Below, one piece after another: positions 50,241 to 63,145 of a stretch of 64,000 nt of DNA. Each line of letters opens with the position of its first letter. The first letter of the stretch is position 1. The DNA comes from Engraulis encrasicolus (lineage: Eukaryota > Chordata > Actinopteri > Clupeiformes > Engraulidae), in the NCBI RefSeq assembly GCF_034702125.1, contig NC_085866.1, positions 13,170,564 through 13,234,563 of the forward strand, given 5' to 3'. The notes beneath the pieces are model-generated. The model saw only the letters and a program-made list of their open reading frames with translations. It had not been told where the DNA came from and searched no databases. The translations under genes were made by a program, and so were the position numbers.

Positions 50241-51250
50241 GATAGACGGGAGGAGACGCCTACTCTTCAGATAAACATGTCAGGAAGTAGTCGGTAAGTG
50301 TGGAGTCAGGATAGGAAGCTAGAAGAGGAGAGAGAGAGATGGGACAGAAATGGCGGAAGAGGGATGGGATTTCAGAATTTCTTGAAATAATCCCATCGAA
50401 GGCTGACCTGGCAGGGCAGACACTCCTCGAGTGAGGGTCCATGGAAAAAGCTGTAAGCATGGGAAAACACGCAGTTAGAGAGGGTACAGACTAGCCTGGT
50501 CCTGACCATGCCATAATACTACCATTTCCATTTCGTATTCATGGTCTGGACTGACGCCATTGCAGGAAGCAGGAAGGACATTTTCGGAAAAATTAGGATT
50601 TAACTTATAAGTTGTTGAACAAACATGTCTGACGTGACGTCTATCTATGGCCATGTAGGACCGTTTAACAGACATGTCTGACAGAAAATCCCACCGTAGG
50701 ATAAAATTACAATGTAGGACCGTTTGTCAGAACACCTGCACAAATCCTACTGGTCAACATCGCTCCACAGAAGACAGGTACCAGACGTAGTGCGGAGCCA
50801 AGTGTCTTGGCGGAAGTACGTAGGATGGCGCGCGAGGCTAGGTACAGACAGCTTCATTAAAGATTTTGCAGATGGCTTGGCCGTTGAAGTAAGAGACAGG
50901 ACGAGGGATGGATGGAAGAGGATGCTGTGGGGGCTGTTTTAAGAGTGGGGGCAACGGAACACTGAAAGCGGTTCTGGGGCACAGGTCTGCCGAGTTGCCG
51001 TGAGAAGAGCAGATGTTGCATGGCAGGGTGCGTTGGTCACTGAAATGGCGTATGAAAGGTCCGTGTCTACCACTGACCAATTCAGGCGGACATTGAACGT
51101 ACGAGGACTTACTCATAAAATAAGTTTCCACCGTATTGGAGACAAAAGTCAGCTAGTTGGATGAGGGGGGAAGAGGATGGACCATCGTCTTCAGCAGTGC
51201 TCGCTGAGGGCCTGGGGTATTCTTCTAGGAGCTTGTACGTTTTAAATAAG
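50241..51250. other. Intergenic; nothing recognised
   Basis: It contains short inverted motifs around ACATGTCTGAC (about 50625-50685) but no recognisable gene. Confidence 0.4.
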
Positions 51251-51258
51251 CACAGTGT

Positions 51259-51638
51259 AACCAATGTAGCAACTTTGTTGCTAGATTTAGCAACTTTTTG
51301 ACGTCCCTGGTGACTAAAAATCTCATCTAGCCACTTAAGCGTCTTTTTGGTGCATTGCATGCATTTCAATGACAAAATCATTGTTTTTCAATATAATTGT
51401 AACTGCGCCGCCGTCAGAAGCATTTCTCACGGTTAAGCAGGGCAGCAGATTAGCTCTGATCTCCAAACAGTAGCTAACACTGCCCATTTGTACTGTGAAT
51501 GAAGGCATGTGGGCACGTGTTCTAGGGATCAGTGTGTCGTGTGTGACGCTGTGACGTCATACGTAATGTCATGATGTCATCTAGCGACTTTTCAGCGAGC
51601 CAATAGCATCTTTCGCTATTTTATTTTTTTTTGCAACA
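51259..51638. mobile_element. Degenerate hAT element related to 55783-56566, opposite orientation
   Basis: It shares with 55783-56566 in reverse complement CATGATGTCATCTAGCGACT, TTTTCAGCGAGCCAATAGC and other words. The right end reads TTGCAACACTG; the left end is degenerate and no duplication is found. Confidence 0.65.
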
Positions 51639-52258
51639 CTGAATAAGCAAGCAAGCATAATAAACGCTACTTAGAGATTACAGTAAGTGGGACTTGCTGG
51701 GGCATGCCCACTTTTTGCCATAGATGGAGCACGACACAGCTCAATCAAAAAGCAAAAAGTGGCGGCTGAGTCGCGCCAGAGACGGTTTAGATCGAGACGG
51801 GACAGATGGCGGCCATCTTGTTGACGTCTTCGGGGTGCTATTTCGCAATTATGTAGACCAGATCTCAGAGTCAATGGGAAAAATTAATGGGGAAACTGAG
51901 TATAGGACAGGGAAGAACCCAGCGGTTGTGAAAACCATATGGTTGAAACCACCGTGAAAAACTGATCAATCTAGACTGCTTGGTTGTGTTATACGAGTCA
52001 AAACAAAGCTTTTTAAGCCACTTTTCTCACGTTTTTTTGACAGAGCGCAGGCGCAGTAGTTCCGTGATGACACGAGAGCAACGGCTTTCACAACTGAGCA
52101 TGCGCATCATTTCGCGTGCGTCGATGCAGCCAGCCAGATGATTGGATCACTGGCACCGCAGCTCAGCAGGCACATTGGCTCTTGTTACCAGAAAGGCGGG
52201 AGATGTGCGGGTAGATGCCATATTTGCGTTACGAATCTTCACCGTTAATTTCTATGTA

Positions 52259-53705
52259 CAAACCCCAACTCCGATGAAGTTGGGACGTTTGGTAAACAGT
52301 GAATAAAATCAAAATGCTATCATTTTCAAAACATTCAATCTATTCATTAGATAGAGAATAGTGAAAAGACAACATATTAAGTGTTAAAACTGAGAAAAAA
52401 TATTGTTTTGGGGGACATATGTACTCATTTCTAATTTGATAAATCCAACACGTCTCAAAAGAGTTGGGACGGGGACAATAAATGGCAGCAAATGTCGAGG
52501 AAGACTAAAAACAAAACAAAAGACAACACTTAACAGTTAAATACATTAACCGATGAGATTATTTTATATAAAAAACAGTGTTAATTCCTATCTTGGACAT
52601 GATTTCACCAGCTTAAATGGAGGTTGTATTCCTTGTCATGTTTTGCAATGTTTGCCTTTCTGTAGTGCTTACAGTGTGACAGGTCTTGACCAAAAACCCA
52701 CCATTTTATCACCTGCTGGTCCTTATGATGGAGCCAAACTGTTAAAACATAGTAGAGAATGCAATTTGACCTTACTATGTGGCAGTAACCGAAGATCTCC
52801 CTTCAAAATATAATGCATGAGTGGCTTTTCATGCTGTTTAAAACCCATTTATACCATTCAGCACTGTATTTAACTCTACATATGAGTGAGAACATCTTAA
52901 CCAATGCACTACTGCACCCGCATGCCATCATGGAGGCTGACTTTTGAAGCTAGCACTAACACAAGTTGGATGGTCCATTTTTAGTGTAGCACAGGATGTG
53001 CAATGCTCTATTATTGTCAAAAAGAATGGACTTCTACAACTTCTGCTGACTTCTGTAAGCAAAGGACAGTTTCCCATGTCTTCTGGGTCTATTTCAAGTA
53101 AGCTCAGGTGCTTAGGAGAATGTTACACCCCTGTATCATTTTCATGCATTAAGCATTCTTAATATGGTCAATTTTCAATAGCTCTAATTCCTGGAGTGCT
53201 AGAGTGAGACTACAGCCAATATATATTTCATGATGCCATGAACCTATACAATGATTTTATTAACAAAAATATGTCTTATATACACTCAATCGTGGTAAAT
53301 CAAAGGGAATTCAAAAATGTATGTAATAACTATGGTAATTATTCCCTTTGCATCTTTAATTCTGAGTGACTCAGCCTCTCTGTGATGATCTTATACCTGG
53401 ACACCTATATTGTCCATCAGTACAATTCATTTTGAAATGTTCTTCTTTGTTGTTTTATCTTATTTGGATGTTTACTAAATTTCACTGATCCCCGTCCCAA
53501 CTCTTTTGAGACGTGTTGGATTTATCAAATTAGAAATGTGTACATATGTCCCCCAAAACAATATTTTTTCTCAGTTTTAACACTTAATATGTTGTCTTTT
53601 CACTATTCTCCATCTAATGAATAGATTGAATGTTTTGAAAATGATAGCATTTTGATTTTATTCACTGTTTACCAAACGTCCCAACTTCATCGGAGTTGGG
53701 GTTTG
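52259..53705. mobile_element. 1447-bp DNA transposon with 216-bp inverted repeats, TA flanked
   Basis: Ends CAAACCCCAACTCCGATGAA and its inverse extend inwards for 216 bp each (52259-52474, 53490-53705) with few mismatches. TA sits on both sides. The ends resemble a very common fish family (IS4EU/Tc1-like in usual naming, from memory). The interior contains only short frames, so it is non-autonomous. Confidence 0.85.
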
Positions 53706-53841
53706 TACGATTACATGGCTGTCCCATCTCACCTTCCTATCAAAATCTCTGGTCGCGCTGTGTCAAGCTGTAGGCCTACCAGTAAACTGGCAAACTGTGG
53801 CAAGCTCACTTAACAAGTCATGCAAGTGTATAGGGAAATCG

Positions 53842-55524
53842 GGTAACACTTTATTTTATTGATTCACTATTACAGTGGTTTTCTACCACAGTAGGTGCAG
53901 TGTAATAATCAGTGTACGAATCTTTAATACTATCTAATACCAGTTTAATACCATGTAACAATTTTGTACTTACATCATGTATTGGTACAACAATGGTACA
54001 TGGTGTTACACTGGTATTACATAGTATTAAATATTGTTACGCTGGTTATTACACTGTACCTAATCAGTCCCTCCAGTTTTTCATGATTCAGCGATCGCGT
54101 GGATTCATGCAAATTCAATGATATTCCGCATAATTTCACGATGCCACGTAATTCCTGTAAAGCCGCATTTTCCCCGCACATTTTCTCCTTTGTCCCCTTC
54201 AACATTCTGTGGAGTTTATTGATTTATATTTTCGTCAAAAAATAAAAATGTGACTACAATACCACCGGAGACGAAAACCAATAGGAAGCATTTTTGTTAA
54301 TATGTCACTGAAACATTGAAAAATAATTGCCTGCTATTTCGCAAGTCGCGACCCTCATCTCAGCTGCTCCGCGTCTCTCTCCTCCCCTCCCTCACACATA
54401 CACGCAGGCGTCGGTGCTGCACACCCGTGACCTTTTTTTTAAACAGCAGTAGCCTACTTTTCAGTGCAATCCTGGCTGGAAAAAGTATTGTTGCCCATTT
54501 ATCCATGACGAAGAAGTGTATGCAGTCATGAAATAGTGGCGGTGCTGTCGCACAGTAGCAAACATCTTGCGTTACATTTTTGCGCAACTTCTCCACTCTC
54601 CCCTGTCGCTTTCATGAGCATGCTACCCGACGGTCGTTGTCTGATCTTTTTTCAATGTTCGCTAATGTTTGTAATTTAAGGGTCTATGTCTATGCGTAGG
54701 CACAAGCCTTCTGATAACAATCACTGTAGTGCAGATCGCAAAGGATTCGGAAGTGTGGAGTTTTGCAACTTGTTTCAGTCAAGGACACCGAGATAGGAAG
54801 TGAACGGCCCTTCCACGCTTTCACTGTGTTATTGCAATAAAGTCTTGCGAATCCATGCAACCATGCACACAACCATGTCAACGAGAGCGTGTATGCCATC
54901 ACAACTTTGCATCAAGCAAATAATATGCAACAGCTTGCAATACGAGCACGAGAGAGAGAGAGAGAGAGACGCGTCTTCCAACAGGTGACATTGTAACGCT
55001 TGCATACAACCTGGCTATAGGCTAGGCTACTCCGCGACGCTCTTCATTAGCCTACTGGTAGGCTATACCCACAAGTATTTTTTCATAACGCGCAGTCCCG
55101 TTTCCCCCCGAAGTCGTTCTAAAATATCGACAGAGATTTATGAGTGTCGCGGCCATGGTTTTTTTTACACATTGGACGCACTGGCTTATAAGACGCTCTG
55201 GCAGTTTTTGACAATATTTTATTATTGTCAATATTTTATTATTCTATTATATAGGAAGCGTGTTTCTGAATCTCTCTCTCTTTTGTCTTAAGCCTGCTTA
55301 GACTGATTGTGGTTTTCAGTTACCAAAAAACCCATGAAAGGGGTGCAAAATCTTTGCAAAAAATGAGAAAATGCCGCAAAATCTTTGCAAAAAATGAGAA
55401 AATGCCGCCACAAAATCAGACATTTTGACCGCAAAAATCACAAAATCCCAGTGCAAAATCCTGGAGGGACTGCCTAATGTGGTAGATCCACTGCAATAGT
55501 GAACCATTAAAATGATGTGTTACC
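53842..55524. mobile_element. GGTAACAC-ended element hosting a second 1408-bp element
   Basis: Ends GGTAACACTTTATTTTA and TAAAATGATGTGTTACC are flanked by GGAAATCG and GAAAATCG (one mismatch). The ends are related to 10868-11221. Almost all of its interior is the nested element at 54065-55472. Confidence 0.78.
54065..55472. mobile_element. 1408-bp element with CAGTCCCTCCAG ends, nested
   Basis: Terminal CAGTCCCTCCAG / CTGGAGGGACTG are flanked by CCTAAT on both sides. The subterminal regions repeat GATTTTGCG/CGCAAAATC-like words. A (GA)n patch lies at about 54951-54968. No transposase was recognised. Confidence 0.72.
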
Positions 55525-55782
55525 GAAAATCGTGGAAGAGCCTTGTCTCCTCTTTCTTCAGACATGGTTTACAGGCCTACTCAATACCATGCGGTTTTAA
55601 CTAACAAAATAGCACTTTGTGCTCGACTGATAGCGGTCATGCACAAACAGCACCAACATCCATACGTATTTATTTATATAACATAATATTACAACTTTAC
55701 AGCTGAAAGTGCTTTCAAATAGCCTACACATACATACACATTCTCACATCCACACCAGCTCCGGAGGTAGCCAAGAAGGCAC

Positions 55783-56566
55783 CAGTGTTGCCAAAAAATT
55801 TTTTTACCGAAGTCGCTATTGGCTCGCTGAAAAGTCGCTAGATGACATCATGATGTTGCGTATGATGTCACACCGTATGACGTCAGCACGACATGCTGAT
55901 CTCTAGAAAACGGGCCCACATTCCTTGCTTTACAGTACAATTGGGCAGTGCTAGCTACTGGTTGGAGCTCATTTGCCGCCCATTTGCCTCCCTACTTAAC
56001 CGTGGGAAACGCTTCTGACCGCAGCGCAGAGTTACAATTATGTTGAAAAACAATGATTTTGCATTGAAAATGCGCGTTTTGAGGGCCAAAACATACCAAG
56101 GCGGAATGGAACGGTCGCAGGACGGACGCGGTCTTTCTGCTTAGTTTTGGCCGGCGTGCTTTTCTCTGCCTTGCACACTGACAGCGTCGGCGTGCGCGGC
56201 CAGTCCTATTCAAAACCCTAGCCACAGCCAAAGCTAGCATGCTACTTTGCCATTCATTTGAATGAGACACCGCCGGTCACCGGCGTGAAAAATACGCTCG
56301 AGTTCTATTTTCCAAATGCAGCTCGGCGCGGAGCCGGCTCCCGCGCCGCTGACGCCCGACTACCGCCGGTTGGTGTGTAAGGACAGATAGGTTTCAATGT
56401 ATTTTCACCGACGCCGGTAAAAAAACGTGGCCGTTCCGCGACGCTTTACCGCCTTGGTGTGTAAGACCCCTAAAAGGTCATCAGATGCACCTAAAAGACG
56501 TCAAGGTCTCTAGATGAGGTTATTAGTCGCCAGGGACGTCAAAAAGACGCTAAATTGGCAACACTG
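55783..56566. mobile_element. hAT element (CAGTGTTGCCAA ends) hosting a Harbinger MITE, target duplication GAAGGCAC
   Basis: Ends CAGTGTTGCCAAA / TTGGCAACACTG are flanked exactly by GAAGGCAC (55775-55782, 56567-56574). The interior is interrupted at 56083-56470. Confidence 0.88.
56083..56470. mobile_element. PIF/Harbinger-like MITE, nested, third locus of the family
   Basis: Ends GGGCCAAAACATACCAAGGC and TTGGTGTGTAAGACCCC. It is flanked by TGA/TAA, so the 3-bp duplication is imperfect. The interior matches 38530-38916 closely. Confidence 0.78.
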
Positions 56567-57717
56567 GAAGGCACCAATTGTCTGGGGCACACACAGAGAA
56601 GTAGTAATAGACTTCAATAGATTTGATAGTAATCGATCGTAACAGCCCAATTTCACAACATCATAAGTCGACTTAGTTCTACTTCTTTCAAATGCATTAT
56701 CAAACCTCAAGGATGTGAGGAAGGGTGGTCTCCATGTGTGGTCTCCAGTCCTCCATAGATGGTTCTCTTCTCAGTCTAACTTTCCTGTGTTGTCTTAGGT
56801 AGGCTATCACTTCATTAATAATAGTTGATGGTGATATTCAATATTCATAGGAAATTGAATTGAATTTCTGAATGTGCAACACAACTTAGACTAATGAATT
56901 AACACCTAGACATCCTGCCTTTACCTTTAAAGGTTCTGCACACCATGCTCATTAATGTGGGGTATGCAGTTCAGTTCTCAATTGTTCGCAGTCAATTCCC
57001 ACACCACCATTGAATTCAGTTACAAATCTTGCTGCAATTCGGGTCAATTTTGTTGATGCCGCTCAATAAAATCTATTTTTAATTATAACAGCAATAAAGT
57101 GACGTTCGATGCACCATTGATGTTTGAAAGTAAACGAAAATTATGTGATTGAACGAGCGCACAGTAATATCGAAATATGTGTGTTAGGATGATCAAGCAT
57201 TTAAGAGTCAAGATTCAACCAGATTTGTTTTACATCTCATTATACATATAGGTGTAGGGTATAAGAGAGTGAAATAAGAGTTTTGTCTCCTCAAAAGATA
57301 AATAAATGAAAGGTGTGTGTGTGTGTCTGTGTGTGAAACTATGGACAAAGAATGATATTCTTTCATGAGCCACATCGTTGTTTGCAGTATCTCCACAGAG
57401 GGAAGTTACAAATACATATGTGATCAAACCATGATGAGTATTGCTACACATAACTGTATAGCCTGAATTGTAATCGCCTGGAAGATACATTATGATCTGG
57501 CTGCTCAATATTGACTTGCATAGAATCATTCACTTGCTCCATTACACATGCTGTCTGCCTGACACACTCAAACACACATACACACACACGCACACGCACA
57601 CACACACACACACACTCCTCTGTTATTTGTTCCTTCTCTGTGATTTGATGCCCAAATCCTTACAGTCTGCTGACCAAAATACCTTTGATCATTCTTTACA
57701 GTGGTTTTTTTTTAAAT

Positions 57718-57905
57718 ATATATTTCTAGGGGCTTTTTTATGCCTTTATTTGATAGGAAAGCCTGAGATGGCGACAGGAAGCGAGTGGGAGAGATAGATG
57801 GGGTGGGCTCGGGAAATTACCCCGGCCAGACTTGAACTGGGGTCCCCTTGGGCATGCAAGCCCAAATGTGGGGGGCTTAGTGCGCTGCGCCACAGCGCCT
57901 CTCCA
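57718..57905 (-). mobile_element. tRNA-derived SINE
   Basis: On the minus strand the 5' part has an A-box-like GTGGCGCAGCGCACTAAGC and a B-box-like AGTTCAAGTCTGG. It is followed by CGGGGTAATTTCCCGAGCCC, TCTCCCACTCGCTTCCTGTC and a tail TCCTATCAAATAAAGGCAT. This is the head-body-tail layout of a tRNA SINE transcribed by RNA polymerase III. Confidence 0.82.
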
Positions 57906-57973
57906 TTCTTTACAATGTTTTGGCACATTGAAAAATATTTGGAGTAACAATGTTACATTGTACATGTCTTGAA

Positions 57974-58178
57974 CAGTGTTGCCAGATGTGTCTGACCAAA
58001 TCCCGCCCAAAAGCTTCTCAAAAAACGCCAAATTGCGCTAAATTCTGACCAAATTCAACAAATTACATTGACTTCAATGGGCCAAATACGGCTGAAAAAT
58101 AACGTCAAATGACCAATTTTTCCCATTTTTACCCGCAGACGCTCATCCAAAGGGAACGTGCCCAATCTGGCAACACTG
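57974..58178. mobile_element. hAT-like MITE, 205 bp, target duplication GTCTTGAA
   Basis: Ends CAGTGTTGCCAGAT / ATCTGGCAACACTG are flanked exactly by GTCTTGAA. Confidence 0.9.
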
Positions 58179-58437
58179 GTCTTGAATGTTCAAAAACCTC
58201 GCACCCTTAAAACTGAGCATGTAAACCGGGTCAGTGTCACACCCCCTCTTTGCTCCCAGCATTTCTGACACTCTCTGTTTCACGGGCAGCTTCCAGGCCA
58301 GGGATTAAAATCCAGCCCGGCGACAGAAAAGACCACTTGGTACGGCGCATGCTCTCTCCAAAGCCAATTTCATCCCAGGTGCCTGGATTTAAACCCTATC
58401 AAAGGCAGGGAGGCAAAGCCAAAGCCTGAACCAGCAG

Positions 58438-58714
58438 CAGGGCCGGTTCTAGTCAACGTGGTGCCCTAGGCGAGCATCCCCTTTCCTTTTAGTGCATTTT
58501 AGACATTGTCAAGTGTAAACATAGCGCCATGCATCTGATGGAACACAGGTAATCTGTGCCAAGTCCATGCATAATCATTATCAACGTGTTAAATGTAGAG
58601 GGGTTTTTTTTCGTTTGACATTCTAACTCTGTGGGACACTTTGGGCATTTCTGGTGCCCCCAAGACAATTGGTGCCCAAGGCGACTGCCTGGTGTGCCTA
58701 TAGCGCCGGCCCTG
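58438..58714. mobile_element. hAT-like MITE, 277 bp, target duplication ACCAGCAG
   Basis: Ends CAGGGCCGGTTCTA / TAGCGCCGGCCCTG are flanked exactly by ACCAGCAG (58430-58437, 58715-58722). Confidence 0.9.
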
Positions 58715-58722
58715 ACCAGCAG

Positions 58723-58815
58723 TAAGACAGACAGACAGACAGAGATTCTTCTCCATTGCCACTAGTACAGCAAGACAGACAGACAGACAGACAGACAGAG
58801 ATTCTTCGCCATCGC
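58723..58815. repeat. (AGAC)n array with duplicated flank
   Basis: Two (AGAC)n runs are each followed by AGATTCTTC(T/G)CCAT. The local duplication is about 65 bp. Confidence 0.85.
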
Positions 58816-59004
58816 CAGTCACTGGTCACACAGCCCCATCTGTCTGCTGCTTTGATCACCTTTACAAGGCTAGCTTGGCTTCACGTATAGGCAAATGGGT
58901 CTCTCGTTTAGAAGCGGCCAAAGCCTTGCTCTGGAACTCTGCCCAATGAGTCACTCATTGACTGAAGTAGAGCTTTCTTCATGTCTGTGAAAAAAAACAA
59001 TTGC

Positions 59005-59107
59005 AAACACACACGCACACACGCACACACACACACACATTGGGCATTTTACATACAGTCAATACATACAGTCAGTACATGCTCACACACACACACACAC
59101 ACACACA
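59005..59107. repeat. Short (CA)n blocks with duplicated flank
   Basis: Two CA blocks are each followed by ATTGGGCATTT / ATTGGACATTT and CAGTCAATACAT, indicating a local tandem duplication. Confidence 0.8.
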
Positions 59108-59734
59108 TTGGACATTTGACATGCAGTCAATACATCCAGTCATTAAGCCTCATCCAATGAGCTCCTGTGGTTGTGTATCAGTATCAGCCCTGTGCTGGCT
59201 GTGGTGCAGGAGCAGGAGCACAGCCCTAGGTTAGGGCTTCTGTCACTGTTATTTAAGGTCTCCGGCTTTATTCTCCACCCAGGCAATGGCTTCCAGGGCC
59301 AGGTTTGAAATCCCGTGGGCGTCAAGGCTTAGCCAGGAAGTGGCTGACAGCTGTAGGAGGGAACAAAAAAGGTAGTTGCGCTGTCTTCTTTTTTCCCTCT
59401 CCGGAAAAGAAGAGAGAAATCAGAGGAGTTGCAGTGTCTCGTCCAGGCATCTTGACAGCTGGGCTTTTTGCTTTGTGTTTCTACTTCTAAAAAAAAATCG
59501 ACTTTATCACTTGCAACTGTCATGATGAAGGGTCGAGGTTGGGGTGGGAGAGAGGGAAAGGACATGCGTTAGACTTAAATGTCGTTAAAATACAGTGACG
59601 CGGGGCATATTGTGTATTACAGTCAAGTGAATTAATTACAAGACTACAATATTTTCAAGAGCACTCACGCAGTGGCCAGAGCTTACCAGTTATATGCCGT
59701 CCACTTTTGCGGGTTGCGTGTGTGTGTGTGTGTT

Positions 59735-59738
<4 letters not shown>

Positions 59739-59790
<52 letters not shown>
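59739..59790. repeat. (GA)n microsatellite
   Basis: Uninterrupted GA array after a short GT run. Confidence 0.97.
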
Positions 59791-59796
<6 letters not shown>

Positions 59797-59799
59797 CTT

Positions 59800-62030
59800 C
59801 TAGCCACAGCCAGCCAGGCCACTCGATTTAGCTTGTTGAGGCATGATGAAAGACGTCTTGAACCACTGTCAGGCAAAGCCAATCCCTGCGTTCCTTATTG
59901 CATCTCACTAGAGGTGCCCCAGGCTGTGGGGCCACGCTCACACTTGCGCATTTATTAACTCCAAATTGGAAATACAATAGAGAATAATGCGGGCAAAGTC
60001 ATTTAAAAAGCACATTGCCAAAAAAAAAGCATTTCCATGGATGGGAGGGGGAAACAATCCATCCATTGGAATGTGCTCACTCTGCTTTTCCTCTTCAAAG
60101 CCCCAACCTGAATATTTGTTAAAGACACAACCCAGATAGATAGCCCTCTACCTTGTCCAAATGTTCCATTTGCATGTCTCTTGGTCGTCGTGAGAGTCAT
60201 TTTAAATAGGATGTGGCTGTCTCTGGGAAACACGCCTGCCTGCCTACAGTACGATCATCACAATTTCTCCTGTCATTTGTAGTGCTGGATCTTCCCCTTT
60301 GATGCAGAGGGTTCTTGCACACACACACACAAAAAAGATGTAGGATGCCTAAAGCAAACAAGGATGTAACAATGAGAAATTGAACTCTGCTAGTGTTTTG
60401 TGAATAGAAGAAGAAAAAAAAACATTTCAGTTATGTAAGTAACCTAAATTGCAAATTACATCTCGACTTTTTGGCTTTAGGGGAAGAAACCGTTACAAAT
60501 GAAACTTCTGCCCCATATGGACACACAAGACCTTTATTCGTTTAGAAAATACAACAATTACACAATGGAATAGTTTAAAATAAGAAAAGGCAACGGTCCA
60601 AGGAAAGGACTTTCACATGAAACGGCCTCTCTGCCCCTCCCTCATCCTCCTTGACGAGTTGAAAATGGAGTCGGATATTTGAAGTCCAGTCTATGGCATA
60701 CAGGGGTCATTCTTGGGCTGCGGCAGTGCGGCGGCTGCGGTTTTGGCAGTGTTGGAGCCGATAAGGTGGACGTTTGTCACTGCGGGGCAGTTGTCAACAC
60801 TATGACATCGTCTTGACGGCGTGACTGAAGTATATGCCAGGCAATGAGTCATCCATAGCCATCTTTTAAAAGCAAAAGCCCCGCCTGTGCCACACACACA
60901 GAGACACAGACACACATCCAAAGACTGCAACAAAATGGAGAACTTATCCATTTTTTTTAATGGAAGAGAGATGGAGGCTTTAATGTGTGGCATTTTGTAG
61001 TGGGAGTTGAATACATAACGAGTCATTGGGAATCCATGGCGCAGAGGCTGTGGCGCGATTTGTTTGTCCGTCGTCTCCACACAAAGTGTCAGTGGAATCT
61101 TCTGGCTGTGTTGCAACATTACTTGACATTTTGGGGTCGTCCTCCTCCAACTGACAACTCATCTTGGGAAGTCATCTCAGCACACTGTTTCTGTTGATTC
61201 AGACTGCGTGTGCATGCACAGGGAAAATGTCAGGGAGGGACCTAGCTCTTACACACATTCATTTAAGAATTTGTTGACAGTTTTTTCCAGCCATGACCCA
61301 GAATTTTCTATTTCTATTAAGCCCAAGAGCGATTCTACGATTTCCCTACGCTTTTGGCAAAAGCAAAATGTCAATTATCAGTATTTTTTTTCAACTAAAT
61401 GACCTAGATGTTTACATAGTGTTTATATTTAAGTTTCCAAACAAACAAATTGCCAAGCTTAATCTTAAATCATTTGATAAATACTCTAATGAAAGCGAAC
61501 ATTTGCTTAATTATTTTGTCAACAGTGTTATGGACAAATACTATGTCATTTCAAACATATATAAAAATACTACAGAGTTGAAACAATATATGTTTGAAAG
61601 TGCTTATGTCCCTTAGCAGTAATGTTGTCATTAATATGTGCAACTGATATAGAAAATGTGATTGTTGAGCTTCATAAGTAGGATTTTATGAGTCACTGTG
61701 ATACAGACTGACACATTTTTCATCATAAATCCCTGTAACGTCTGATTGGAATATAGTCACCCTCCTTACACAAGACTTCCTTCTCCAGAGATAATCCCTA
61801 GTGTATGTTCATAGGATTTTTCCAACACATAAGGGATCAATAGCGCAAAAACACTTTCAAAACAGTCAACGGTGTAACTCAACTGTGTTACGGTCAACAG
61901 TGCAGGGGAACAAGTCGGCACTTTTTTAGGAGAAAAAAACAGAGCAGACAAACCCATCTCCCTAGAACACTAATTATTTTGTTTGTTTGTCTGTCAATAT
62001 GGATATAAATTGGCAAAAACATACTCCTCC
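59800..62030. other. Intergenic; nothing recognised
   Basis: AT-rich sequence with short frames on both strands (for example 61293-61616). None shows a recognisable domain, splice context or repeat terminus. Confidence 0.45.
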
Positions 62031-62041
62031 TCAACTGTCAT

Positions 62042-62229
62042 CAGTGTTGCCAGATTGGGCTGGTTCCCGCCCAATTGGGCTGCTTAGGATGGCCGTGTGC
62101 GGGTAAAAATGGCATCTATCAGAAAAACCTTCCCACTGCCATATAAATCAATAGAATTGGGCGGGTTTTTAGGGCGGATTTTTTATCATTTTTTGGGCTG
62201 GAAATCATCAGCCTCATCTGGCAACCCTG
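62042..62229. mobile_element. hAT-like MITE (GTTGCCAGAT family), 188 bp, target duplication ACTGTCAT
   Basis: Ends CAGTGTTGCCAGATTGGG / CATCTGGCAACCCTG are flanked exactly by ACTGTCAT (62034-62041, 62230-62237). Confidence 0.91.
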
Positions 62230-62239
62230 ACTGTCATAC

Positions 62240-63065
62240 TTAATTGTAACACCATTGACGGTAACACCGTTGACATTTCAGCCATTTTTATGGTGTTGTG
62301 CTAACTGAGGACCTCAAAAGTTCCACCACAACACCTTAATCAATTCATGTATCTGTATGCTTTATCTGTGTTTTTCTACATGTGATTTCTAATTCAGATT
62401 CTTATGAATATGTTGATAACACTGTTGACAGGCAATTTTCCCGCTATGAGAACATGAAAAAGAATGGATTAAATTATGGAAGGATGGAGCTCAAAATTTA
62501 CCAAAAAGTCTTCCCGTATCTTGCCAAAGAGGTTATGACATCACGTGATGTTATTCGTATGGCCTAAGACCAAACCATTACTGATTTATGGAGGCGGTTT
62601 CAGACCGTGACACGGTTAACACAGTTTTCGTGGACACACACAAAATGGCAAATTTCATGTATAATGGAAAGGACAGTGGTCTTTCTGACAGTTTTGTCAT
62701 ATTGTGATGATTACTGTGAATCAACATTTGCAATCGTCTTGGGCAAAACAAGTTTCTTTACATGCTAATATGAAGACTGAATCTGACATTTGGAAAACAG
62801 GACAGCATGAAAACGCCCAAAACCAGTATTAAATATTCATTCTTGCTGAGGGAAATAATGCTATGTCTACACTTTCTGTATTATATGAAAGATAAATGTT
62901 TTCTAATGTCCAAAACATCATTGGATGCAGTGAATAGTTAGTGGAATTGCCAAATAACATCCACGGACTTAGAAGTGTAGGCGAATTAGAGAATCACTCC
63001 CAAGAAGCCAGCTGCCGGGGCCATGCAGCACGGCACTAAACTTATTCATCCCTGTGTTCAACATC
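62240..63065. other. Intergenic; nothing recognised
   Basis: No gene or repeat terminus was recognised. Confidence 0.45.
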
Positions 63066-63068
63066 ACT

Positions 63069-63071
63069 CTC

Positions 63072-63142
<71 letters not shown>
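63069..63142. repeat. (CT)n microsatellite
   Basis: Uninterrupted CT array. Confidence 0.98.

Positions 63143-63145
<3 letters not shown>

Noticed and set aside
61293..61616. Plus-strand 107-codon AT-rich frame
   Set aside because: Composition matches surrounding AT-rich intergenic DNA; no domain or conserved motif recognised.
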